NCBI GenBank assembly: GCA_902825855.1
Contig: CADECW010000056.1
Location: forward strand, 6,438 to 46,750
Origin: an uncultured Rhodospirillales bacterium
GTDB lineage: Bacteria > Pseudomonadota > Alphaproteobacteria > Reyranellales > Reyranellaceae
Reading direction: 5' to 3'
Length of the DNA: 40,313 nt
The notes below the pieces were generated by a model. The model searched no databases. It was not told where the DNA came from and worked only from the letters and a program-made list of their open reading frames with translations. Position numbers and translations under genes: made by a program. Positions 24,215 through 32,800 of the stretch are shown here, piece after piece; the stretch's first letter is position 1; each line of letters opens with the position of its first letter.

Positions 24215-24419
24215 CGCATGGTCCTCCCCCGGTCCAACCATCCGACCGGCGTCACATCCCTGTCAAACTCCCGAATTGCGCCGTGCGATCGACCGACACC
24301 GGCGCGGGCGGGTGGCCAAACGAATCTCGGCAAAAAGGCTGCGTGATGGGCGACACCGTTTTACCCGCCAAGGTGTTGGTCGAGGACGTGCAGGTACCGG
24401 CACCGATCAGATGGGGCTG

Positions 24420-24600
24420 GCGTGACGGGAGCTTTGCACTGGGCGGACAGCAGGATCTGTTCGTTCACGGTGCAGCGAGCTGGGGCAACGACCTTCTGTT
24501 TCGAGGACGGAACTGACAAGGTCGATCTCAGCGAAAGCGGCCTCGCTTTCGCCGACCTTCACATCACCAATGAGGACTTTCAGATGACGATCGAAGCGAT
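24420..24600 (+). pseudogene. Remnant of an RTX/hemolysin-type calcium-binding protein
   Basis: One frame gives FALGGQQDLFVHGAASWGND, and the next continues FEDGTDKVDLSESGLAFADL with HITNEDFQ. Together they match the usual C-terminus of secreted RTX proteins (..DxFVF..G.GND...F..GTDKIDLS..G..FADL). The join near 24497 is a one-base frame change and no start or upstream repeats remain. So this is the tail of a decayed gene. The rest of 24215-24672 holds no gene that I can support. Confidence 0.55.
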
Positions 24601-24672
24601 CGTTGGCGTCATCGTCATCTGCCTTTTCGCCTCTTCTTGCGCCGGTTCGACGGAGTCCATAGCCTCAGGCCC

Positions 24673-25248
24673 ATGAGCCGTCTGGCATTCGCCGCGCTTG
24701 CTCTTTGGCTGGTCATCGCGCCGATGGCAGCGGTGGCTGATGAGCGGGATGCCTGGGCAGCGCTTGTCGGCGGCGGTCACGTCGCGCTGGTCCGCCACGG
24801 CAACGCACCGCCCGGCTACGGCGACCCGCCCGGTTTCAAGATCGACGACTGCGCGACCCAGCGTAACCTGGATGATCTCGGGCGCGCACAGGCCCGGGCG
24901 ATCGGTGAGGCTTTTCGCCAGTACGGCGTTCAAGTGGACAAGGTCCTGTCCTCGCCCCTGTGCCGCTGCCTGGAGACGGCGCGGCTCATGGCGCTTGGTC
25001 CTGTCGAGAGTGTATTGGCGGTGGCCTCGTCCGACCGGAGCCCGGAAGGCCTTCCGGCGCTGAAGCAGATGGTGGGGAACTGGCGCGGCCCCGGCACGCT
25101 CGTCCTGGTGACGCATGCCTTCACCGTACGGTCGCTCGTCGGGATCATGCCGGAGCAGGCCGAGACCGTGGTGGTCAGGCGTAGGACTGACGATCAGGGA
25201 GCAGTGGACCTCGTAGGCAGGATCTCGCCTGTGTTGCGCCGGCCTTAG
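24673..25248 (+). CDS. Exported histidine phosphatase family protein
   Basis: This 191-residue phosphatase has a signal peptide (SRLAFAALALWLVIAPMAAV, cleaved about residue 22, ADE next). The RHG motif is present as VALVRHGNAPP; the second conserved block is RNLDDLGRAQARAIGEAF; SSPLCRCLETARLM carries the family's conserved Arg/Glu neighbourhood; the late His is in LVLVTHAFTVRSL. The fold is that of the branch 1-like PGAM/SixA-type enzymes, acting in the periplasm on a phosphorylated small molecule. Substrate unknown. ATG 24673 is preferred because the signal starts there; the frame is open from 24637. Convergent with the next gene. Confidence 0.85.
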   Translation: MSRLAFAALALWLVIAPMAAVADERDAWAALVGGGHVALVRHGNAPPGYGDPPGFKIDDCATQRNLDDLGRAQARAIGEAFRQYGVQVDKVLSSPLCRCLETARLMALGPVESVLAVASSDRSPEGLPALKQMVGNWRGPGTLVLVTHAFTVRSLVGIMPEQAETVVVRRRTDDQGAVDLVGRISPVLRRP

Positions 25249-25296
25249 CGGCCGGGTCAGTCTGGGGGAGGGGGTAAGCCCAGGGCTGAACTGGTC

Positions 25297-25590
25297 TCAC
25301 AGCTCCCGATAGTGAACCTGGTCCATCAATGTTGCGCCACTCGCCTTGGCCTTGGCCAGGATGTCGGCGTACTCCTTGGACGCACGCCACTGCGGCACGA
25401 CCTTGGCGTAGGCCGCCTCATCGGCGTAGCGCACGACGAACTGCATCTGACCCACTTGCTCGCCCGTGGCGATCATCAGGGCGCTGACGTTGTCGACGCC
25501 TGCTCCCTTGAACCACTGCTTGGCAACCTTGGTCGTCGCTTTCGCCACCTCGAGGTCGGGCACGATCCAGCGTGATGTTACGACATACAT
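25297..25590 (-). CDS. Dimeric ferredoxin-like barrel protein (ABM/NIPSNAP-like)
   Basis: This is a 97-residue protein from ATG 25590, selected by an AAGGAG ribosome site; the frame is open back to 25668. The sequence alternates strands and helices (YVVTSRWIVPDLEVAKATTK, then MQFVVRYADEAAYAKVV), as in small alpha-beta barrels of the ABM/NIPSNAP kind, which work as dimers in small-molecule oxidation or binding. The expected catalytic residues for any one class are not visible, so the substrate is not assigned. It is the first gene on the minus strand after the phosphatase. Confidence 0.7.
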   Translation of the reverse strand: MYVVTSRWIVPDLEVAKATTKVAKQWFKGAGVDNVSALMIATGEQVGQMQFVVRYADEAAYAKVVPQWRASKEYADILAKAKASGATLMDQVHYREL

Positions 25591-25772
25591 ATCGCTTCTC
25601 CTTTTTGGGTTGACGCTTACGCTTTGCCAACGCTCGGCATCTCCTTCGCCGCGGCGGCTTGGTGCCATGCGCGGAGGGCGTCTACGCCGTGCGACGGAGT
25701 CATGCAGCCGGCGCCCGGTTGACGGCTTTCCGCACCGGGCGCCTGCTACGGCCTGTCAGTTGCCGGATCGCG

Positions 25773-26243
25773 TCAGTTGGTCTGCCAGCTTCCGACCCAC
25801 TCGTTGACGAAGCCGCCGGTCGGCAGCATGACTTTGGTCTTGTAGGTGCCGCTCCCTTTGATGCCGGCATAGGCACCGGTCCCGTCGAAGTAGGTGAACT
25901 GACCGGCGCCACCTTCGCCAACGTAGGTGAAGGAAGCGCGGTCGCCCTTCGTGGACCAGACTTCGCAATAGCCGTGGGCACGGCCGGGTTTGCCCTCGGC
26001 CGAGATCTGCGTCGTGCCTGTGCATTGGTGCTTGCCGTAGTCGAAGGGGAACGGCAGGTCGGCAACGATGATCCCGGCGAATGAGAACCGGCGCACGATC
26101 GAGCCGTCCGGCTGTTTGGTGTCTTCAGGTGGCGCGACTGGCAGGTAGTACGCCTGACCGCCCTTATCCTTGAACGACTCCGCCTGGGCGTATCCGCAGG
26201 CAAGCAACAGGAGCGCCGTTGCGCTCGTCACGGTGAACTTCAT
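25773..26243 (-). CDS. Exported small beta-rich protein
   Basis: This is a 156-residue protein with a signal peptide (MKFTVTSATALLLLACGYAQ, cleaved after AQA) from ATG 26243, with AAGGAA about 11 bases upstream. The mature part is mostly strand: RRFSFAGIIVADLPFPFDYG, then CEVWSTKGDRASFTYVGEGG and TGAYAGIKGSGTYKTKV. The GTG.YAG..GSG-type turn recalls allene-oxide-cyclase/dirigent-like barrels, but that is only an impression. Two Cys (HQCTG and HGYCEV) could form a disulfide. Likely periplasmic; function unknown. An in-frame upstream extension to 26363 has no signal and is rejected. Confidence 0.75.
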   Translation of the reverse strand: MKFTVTSATALLLLACGYAQAESFKDKGGQAYYLPVAPPEDTKQPDGSIVRRFSFAGIIVADLPFPFDYGKHQCTGTTQISAEGKPGRAHGYCEVWSTKGDRASFTYVGEGGAGQFTYFDGTGAYAGIKGSGTYKTKVMLPTGGFVNEWVGSWQTN

Positions 26244-26801
26244 GGGCTGAATTTTCCTTCGCTTCGGGTTGGAAAAGGCTAACCACGCGAGGGACCGACT
26301 GCATGAAGCCACATACTTCGCTTCATGGCCCACTATCTCAGCAATACGCCGGAAGCTTTGCAAGCCAAATCACTAATGCAACATATACGGGAAACGACGT
26401 TTTCGGCGCCTTGCTCCTGGAGCGCCCGGGCCCTCAGGCGACGGGCCGAGGTGGCGCCATCGGGGCGGGTGCATTCGCCTGAACCAAACCTTTAAAGCTC
26501 CATGGCTCCATTCTTCAAACTCTCCAAGCCGCCGACAAGGCGACCGAGCCCTCAAGCCCCGTTTCGTACTCTACTGGCAGAATGCAATCCGACTGCAAAT
26601 CGCTCGGACGACAGTGCATCCGGCCTTTCATCATCCGCAGACGCATCCGGCGAGTCGACGAGCTTCCAGGGCGCATCGCCTCGCGCCGCTTACTGTGGCG
26701 CTTCGATGGCATGGCAGGCACAGTGTCGCGGTATTATCACACCAAATGGTCCGCTCCATCGCTTATCTCTCCACTCGCAGTTCCCGCGTTGGAGAAAGCA
26801 A
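26244..26801. promoter_or_regulatory. 558-bp upstream region of the synthetase operon, with one palindrome
   Basis: I see no supported gene here. The long plus frame from 26502 that joins the synthetase has low-complexity translation, so it is best read as untranslated leader. A palindrome CATGAAGC (26302-26309) / GCTTCATG (26320-26327) with a 10-base spacer lies about 60 bases upstream of the exported-protein gene and could be an operator for either side. No convincing -35/-10 pair was found. Confidence 0.3.
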
Positions 26802-28586
26802 ATGGCATCGGAGTTGATTCGGAGGTCGCTCTTCCAGAGGATCCTGACCGCTGCCGAAGCCAATCCGGATGCAACCGCGGTACGCGATGGCGAAGCTACC
26901 CTCTCTTACCGCGACCTCATCGCCCGCGCCGGGGTTCTGGGTTCCACACTGAACACGTTGGGAGTCGAACCTCAGCAACCGGTAGGTCTCTGCCTGCCGC
27001 GCAGCATCGACCTGGTCGTGGCTGTTCTCGCGATCTTCAGGTCAGGCGGTGCACTATTGCCGCTCGCGCCGGACTGGCCGACGCAACGTTTGCACGATGT
27101 CCTGACCGACGCTCGCGCCAAGATCGTGATCATGCCCGAACAGCGCACTCGCGACCTTGGCGAAACGAACTTCAAAGGTGTCGTTCCGGGCAACACCATG
27201 GTCGTCGATTCGGTACCGGCAACGCCCGGCAGCGGACGGCAGCTCGCGTATGTCATCTACACGTCAGGCTCGACCGGTCGTCCGAAAGGGGTCGAGATCA
27301 GCCATTCCAACCTTTCCAACCTCGTCGACTGGCACCTCGCCGCCTTCGGCCTCCGCCCCGGCGACCGCGTCAGCTGCTTGTCCGGACTCACCTTCGACGC
27401 ACTGATCTGGGAACTCGTGCCTGCCCTGGTCGCGGGAGCCACGATCTGTCTGGCTCCGGAAGATGTTCGCACGGCGCCGGAGGCGCTGCAGGAGTGGCTG
27501 GTGCGCGAGGCGGTCGGCGTCAGCTTCGTGCCGACACCCCTGGCCGAGCGCATGATCGACACGGACTGGCCCGCCGACACGACACTCCGTGCTCTGCTGA
27601 CCGGCGGGGACGTACTTCATGTCTGGCCACGGGCCGGGCTGCCGTTCAAGGTCGTGAACAATTACGGCCCGAGCGAGTGCGCGGTCGTTGCGACGTCCGG
27701 GCTCATCGAGCCTGGTGGCGAGGGACTGCCGCCGATCGGCCGCGCAATAGCGAACAGCGGGTTGTATCTCCGCGATGTCGCAGGCAATCCCGTCGGCGAC
27801 GGCGAGACCGGCGAGATCTGGGTCGCCGGCGACAATGTCGGCCTGGGCTACCGCGGCGATCCGCAGCTCACGTCGGAGCGGTTCGTGCAGCAAGGGCCGG
27901 AGCGCTTCTATCGCACGGGCGACCTCGGGCGCTTCCGCGGCGATGGGATGCTGGAGTTCCGCGGCCGCCGCGACGATCAGCTGAAGATTCGCGGCTACCG
28001 CATCGAGCCGGACGAGATTTCGGCTGCGATCGCTCGCCATCCGGACGTGCACCAGAGCGTCGTTGTCGGGCAAGGCGTCGGCGCTGCCCGCCTGCTGGTT
28101 GCCTATGTCGTGCCGCGTGACGATGCGGTGCTGCGCGCTTCCGAGCTGCGCGATCTGCTGGCCGGAAGGCTGCCCGGCTACATGCTCCCCGACCTCTTCA
28201 TCAGTCTGCCGTCGATCCCGCTCACGCCTAACGGCAAGCCGGATCGTGAAGCGTTGCCGCAGCCGTCGCCGTTGCTCACCATGCCCGACCATCCCTACAA
28301 GCCTCCTGCGACGCCCGTCGAAACCCGGATCGCGGCAATGGTGCGAGAAGTCCTGGCGATCGACAGGGTAGGGGTCGACGACAATTTCTTCCTGCTCGGC
28401 GGTCATTCGTTGTTGGGTACGCAACTGGTGCTACGTCTGCGCGATGCCTATGGCACGAACCTGTCGCTGCGCGATCTGTTCGAGGCACGCACGGTTGCCA
28501 ATCTGGCGCGCAAGATCGAGCAGCAGGTGACGGCGATGGTGAGCGCGATGGACAACGATCAGGTCGCCCACCGCCTTGCGACCTGA
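26802..28586 (+). CDS. NRPS adenylation-thiolation protein, predicted leucine-activating
   Basis: This 594-residue loading module activates an amino acid with ATP and holds it as a thioester. The A core motifs are intact: YVIYTSGSTGRPKGVEI, NNYGPSE, YRTGDLGR, QLKIRGYRIEPDE, NGKPDREAL. The T domain carries LLGGHSLLGT with phosphopantetheine Ser536. Reading pocket positions against GrsA gives D199, A200, W203, then F, L, G, N, V, V and the A10 Lys: DAWFLGNVVK, the textbook leucine code. It has no condensation domain, so it starts a chain or feeds a tailoring enzyme. ATG 26802 with GGAGA upstream is chosen over 26502. The P450 starts 5 bases after its stop. Confidence 0.9.
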   Translation: MASELIRRSLFQRILTAAEANPDATAVRDGEATLSYRDLIARAGVLGSTLNTLGVEPQQPVGLCLPRSIDLVVAVLAIFRSGGALLPLAPDWPTQRLHDVLTDARAKIVIMPEQRTRDLGETNFKGVVPGNTMVVDSVPATPGSGRQLAYVIYTSGSTGRPKGVEISHSNLSNLVDWHLAAFGLRPGDRVSCLSGLTFDALIWELVPALVAGATICLAPEDVRTAPEALQEWLVREAVGVSFVPTPLAERMIDTDWPADTTLRALLTGGDVLHVWPRAGLPFKVVNNYGPSECAVVATSGLIEPGGEGLPPIGRAIANSGLYLRDVAGNPVGDGETGEIWVAGDNVGLGYRGDPQLTSERFVQQGPERFYRTGDLGRFRGDGMLEFRGRRDDQLKIRGYRIEPDEISAAIARHPDVHQSVVVGQGVGAARLLVAYVVPRDDAVLRASELRDLLAGRLPGYMLPDLFISLPSIPLTPNGKPDREALPQPSPLLTMPDHPYKPPATPVETRIAAMVREVLAIDRVGVDDNFFLLGGHSLLGTQLVLRLRDAYGTNLSLRDLFEARTVANLARKIEQQVTAMVSAMDNDQVAHRLAT

Positions 28587-28591
28587 TCGCC

Positions 28592-29842
28592 ATGTCATTG
28601 ATCGCCGGACCCGATCCCAGCACTGCTGCGGCAGCCGACTCGCCGCCTAGCCTCTACAGTCTGCTCGACCCGGAGGTACTTGCCGATCCCTATCCGCTCT
28701 ATCGACGCCTGCGAGAGTTCGACCCGATTGCCTGGGATCCCTTCCTGCATGCCTGGGTGGTCACGAGCTACTCCGGCGTCATCGAGGTGCTGCACAAGTT
28801 CTCGGCCGACCGAACGCCGACGCCCGAGCAACTGAGTGCGATGGGCATGCAGAGCCTGGGACCGGTTGCCCAGGTCATGGTGCGGCAAATGCTTTTCCTC
28901 GACGCGCCGGCGCATACCGGCATACGCAGCCTATGCTCCAAGGCGTTCGTGTCGCGCCGGGTCGACGGGTTGCGCAGCCATATCCAGGACATTGCCGACA
29001 GCCTGATCGACAAGGTCAAGGCGAGCGGCCGAATGGACGTGATTGGCGACTTCGCGGCACCATTGCCGGCAATCGTAACCGCCGAGCTGCTGGGCATGCC
29101 GACCTCCGACCATGAGCAGCTCAAGGATTGGTCGGCCGACTTCGCCGGAATGCTGGGCAACTTCCAGCACAATCCGGATCGTGTGGCGGCAGTGCACCGC
29201 AGCCTGGAGGAGATGCTGCGCTATTTCACCTCCGCGGTCCGTGACAGTCGTCGCTCGTCGGGCGGGCTGATCAACCTCCTGATCGAAGCCTCCGAAGGGG
29301 GAATGCGGCTGAGCGAGGACGAGATCGTCGCCAACATCATCGTCACCATGGTCGGTGGCCAGGAGACCACCACCAATCTGATCGGCAATGGCCTGCTCAC
29401 TCTGCTTCGCCATCCGGACGAGCTGGCGCGATTGCGCGACGACGACCTGGTCGTCGACTCCGCCGTCGAAGAGCTGCTGCGCTACGAAAGCCCGAGCCAG
29501 CATACGGCGCGCCTGGCGCCTGCCGACATGGCGCTGGGCGACAAGCGGATCCGCAAGCGCGATGCCGTCATGGCGGTGATGGCCGCCGCCAATCGTGATC
29601 CTGCGCGCTTCGCCGACCCTGACCGGCTCGATCTGGAGCGGGCGAACAACCGCCATGTCGCATTCGGTTGGGGCGCACATTTCTGCTTCGGTGCGCCGCT
29701 TGCCCGGATCGAGGGCCAGATCGCGTTCCCGACCCTGCTGCGCAGGCTTCCAGGGCTGGCGCTCGCTCCGGGAGCGCTTCGCTGGCGCGAGAATCTCGGC
29801 CTCCGCGGCCTCATGTCCTTACCGGTGACGTTCGGTGCGTAG
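28592..29842 (+). CDS. Cytochrome P450 (CYP107-like), candidate carrier-bound amino acid hydroxylase
   Basis: This is a 416-residue soluble P450. Visible motifs are the I-helix oxygen site MVGGQETTTNLIG, ExxR in VEELLRYESPSQ, and the haem-binding loop FGWGAHFCFGAPLAR with axial Cys365. No N-terminal membrane anchor, as for bacterial three-component P450s; its ferredoxin and reductase are not in the window. The I-helix has Gln-Glu rather than the usual Asp/Glu-Thr arrangement, seen in P450s acting on carrier-bound substrates. Its coupling to an A-T didomain matches NovH/NovI and NikP1/NikQ, where the P450 beta-hydroxylates a loaded amino acid. So beta-hydroxyleucine is the inferred product. 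Confidence 0.9.
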   Translation: MSLIAGPDPSTAAAADSPPSLYSLLDPEVLADPYPLYRRLREFDPIAWDPFLHAWVVTSYSGVIEVLHKFSADRTPTPEQLSAMGMQSLGPVAQVMVRQMLFLDAPAHTGIRSLCSKAFVSRRVDGLRSHIQDIADSLIDKVKASGRMDVIGDFAAPLPAIVTAELLGMPTSDHEQLKDWSADFAGMLGNFQHNPDRVAAVHRSLEEMLRYFTSAVRDSRRSSGGLINLLIEASEGGMRLSEDEIVANIIVTMVGGQETTTNLIGNGLLTLLRHPDELARLRDDDLVVDSAVEELLRYESPSQHTARLAPADMALGDKRIRKRDAVMAVMAAANRDPARFADPDRLDLERANNRHVAFGWGAHFCFGAPLARIEGQIAFPTLLRRLPGLALAPGALRWRENLGLRGLMSLPVTFGA

Positions 29843-29847
29843 CTGCC

Positions 29848-32800
29848 ATGCCTGACGACTCGGCTGCTCTTTCGGCGCAGAAGCGCCGCCTGCTCCAGGA
29901 ACTGCTGGCGGGCGGTGAGCACACGATTCCTGCACCGCACGACCGCATCCCGCGGCGTCGGCCGCAAGAAACGATTCCGCTGTCGATCGAGCAGACCGGC
30001 GTGTGGCTGCACAGCACGATGGCAGAAGCGCCGCTCTACAACGAATCGTTCACCCTGCATCGTCACGGGCGATTTGACATCGAGACGATGCAGGCGACGC
30101 TCGACTACCTGATCGGGCGCCACGAGATCTGGCGAACTGCGTTCGTGGAACAGGCCGGTACGGTCCGCGCCGTGGTCGATGCTGCGGCGAGGATCAACCT
30201 CGAGTTCGTCGACCTCACCTGCATCGCCGAGCAGGAGCGCGACCAGGCGGCGATTGCGCTGGCGACGGAGGATGCGCGTCGACCATTCGATCTCTCCCAG
30301 GCGCCGCTGGTACGCGTGACGGTGGTGCGACTCGCTGCCGACCGCCATCGGCTCTACTTCAGCCTCCATCACATTGTCTTCGACGGCGTCTCCATCTACC
30401 GCGTGCTGGTGCCCGAGCTTGCCGTAGCCTACGCCGCGCTGTCGATTGAAGAGATACCGCAGCTCCCACTGCCATCGCTGCAGTATGGCGATTATGCGGT
30501 CTGGCAGCGGGGGCGCTTGCAAGGCGTGGAAGAAGCGCGTTGCCTCGATTATTGGCGACGTCAGCTCGCCGAACTGCCGCCGGACCTGAAGCTGCCTGTC
30601 GATCGCCTGCCCGCGGAGCCACGGCGTCACGAAGGCGGCATGCTCACTTTCGACCTGCCGCACGATCTCACCGCTCGGCTCAAAGGTATCGCAGCGTCGC
30701 TTGGCGCCACGTTCTATGCCGTGCTGCTCGCCAGCTTCAAGGCGCTGCTGCATCGCTATTCGCAGCAGAACGACATCGTGATCGGCGGCGTGGTGGACAC
30801 CCGTCTTCGATCCGAACTGCAGCAAACGATCGGCTATTTCCTGAACGGGGTCGCGCTGCGCAGCCGGCCGCGCGGCGACAAGTCATTCAGCGCCTATCTG
30901 GGCGAGGTCCAGACGATCGTGCTCGAGGCAGTCGATGCGGCGGGCGCGCCGTTCGACCAGGTCGTGCGCACTGTTCGACCGCACCGCCAGGGCAGCAACC
31001 ATCCGCTCTACCAGGTCCTGTTCTCGATCCAGCCGCCGAGCGACGGCTGGCCGGACGGGTGGGACCTGACACAGATGGATGTCGCGACGGGCAGCGCGAA
31101 GTTCGACCTTTATCTCGAGCTGGATGAGCGCCGCGGCCAACTGATCGGCCGCTTCCTCTACGATCGCGACCTGTTCGACGAGGATACGGTCGGCCGCATG
31201 GCCGGGCACTGGCGAACCCTGCTCGAAGCGGTCGCGGCCGATCCGCAGATCAGGCTTGCGGACCTGCCTATTCTGACGCTGCAGGAGCGACGGACTGTCG
31301 AGAGGATGAACGCCGGCACGGCCGCGGCGATTCCCGACGTGACGATCGATGGCTGGTTCCGGGCTCAGGCTTCGAAGACTCCCGCCAGCATTGCCATCGA
31401 AGCGGGCTCGGTGTGCTGGACATACGAGAGGCTGCGCCGCCGGTCGCGAGCCGTCGCGGCCTGCCTGCGCCAGCTGGAATGTCCCGGCGAATCGGTGATC
31501 GGTATCGCGATGGATCGGACGCCCGAGATGGTCGCGGGCCTGCTCGGCATCCTCGAGGCCGGCTGCTGTTACCTGCCGCTCGATCCGGATCTGCCGACGG
31601 CGCGTCTCGCCCTGCTGATCGACGACGCGAAGCCGGCGGCCCTCCTGTCTCAAGTCGGGGTGCATCATCGCTTGCCACCCTACGATAGACCGCTCTTCTT
31701 GATCGAGGACATCGGCGACCGGCCATCCGACGAGGACGTATCGGTTACGCCCGATGACCTCGCGTACATCCTGTATACATCCGGGTCGACCGGACGGCCC
31801 AAAGCCGTCGAGATCGAGCATCGATCGGTGGTCAACCTGCTGGCCGCCATGCGGAGCGAGATCGGATTCGACGCCGACGACCGGCTGCTGTCGGTTACCA
31901 CCATTTCGTTCGACATTGCCGCATTGGAAATCTTCCTGCCGCTGGTCACCGGCGGCCGTTTGGTCCTCGCCGGCAAGAGCGACGTCATCGATCCACGCGC
32001 TCTCGCTCGCCTGATCGACAGCAGCCGGGCCAGCGTCATGCAGGCAACGCCCGCACTTTGGCGGACCCTGATCCAGTCAGGCTGGGAAGGGCGGCCAGAG
32101 TTGAGGATACTGTGCGGTGGCGAGGCCCTGTCGGCCGGCCTCGCGCGCGAGCTCCGCCTGCGAACGGCCGCCGCCTGGAACGTCTACGGTCCGACCGAAA
32201 CGACCATTTGGTCGCTCGTCCACAAGCTGTCCGACGGCGACGATCCGGTGCCGATCGGCAAGCCGCTGGCGAACACTTCGGTCCATGTGCTCGATGCCAG
32301 CGGCCTCGCAGTGCCCGCCGGCGTTCCGGGCGAATTGTTGATAGGCGGTGCTGGCCTGGCCCGCCGCTACCGCGGAGACCCTGGCCTCGCGGCCCGGCGG
32401 TTCGTGTCCCTGCCGGATGTTGCCGAGGGCCGCCTCTACCGCACCGGCGACCAGGTGAAGATGGAGCCCGACGGGACGATGCTGTTCCTCGGCCGCATCG
32501 ACAACCAGGTCAAGATCCGTGGCTTCCGCGTGGAGCTCGAAGAGGTCGAGCGCGTGCTGGTATCGCATGCCGAGCTGCTTTCTGTGGCGGTGAAGGCCGT
32601 CCCGGACCCGTCTGGAGAGAAATCGCTCGTCGCCTTCATCGTGCCGCGCGACCAGGCCATCGATCTTGCAGCGAGCCTTTCCACCTTCCTGCGCCAGCAA
32701 CTGCCGTCGTACATGGTGCCCCGGCACTACGTGGCGATGGCATCTCTGCCGCTCACCGTCAGCGGCAAGATCGACCGAGCGCGCCTGCCTGATCTGCCCG

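Noticed and set aside
26502..26801. N-terminal extension of the leucine synthetase
   Set aside because: The residues are Ser/Arg/Pro-rich and unlike adenylation proteins, which start near MASELIRRSLFQRILTAAEA. ATG 26802 has a ribosome site.
29668..29847. An earlier start of the C-A-T-TE protein inside the P450 gene
   Set aside because: It would overlap the P450 haem region out of frame. ATG 29848 lies 5 bases after the P450 stop and starts a normal condensation-domain leader.
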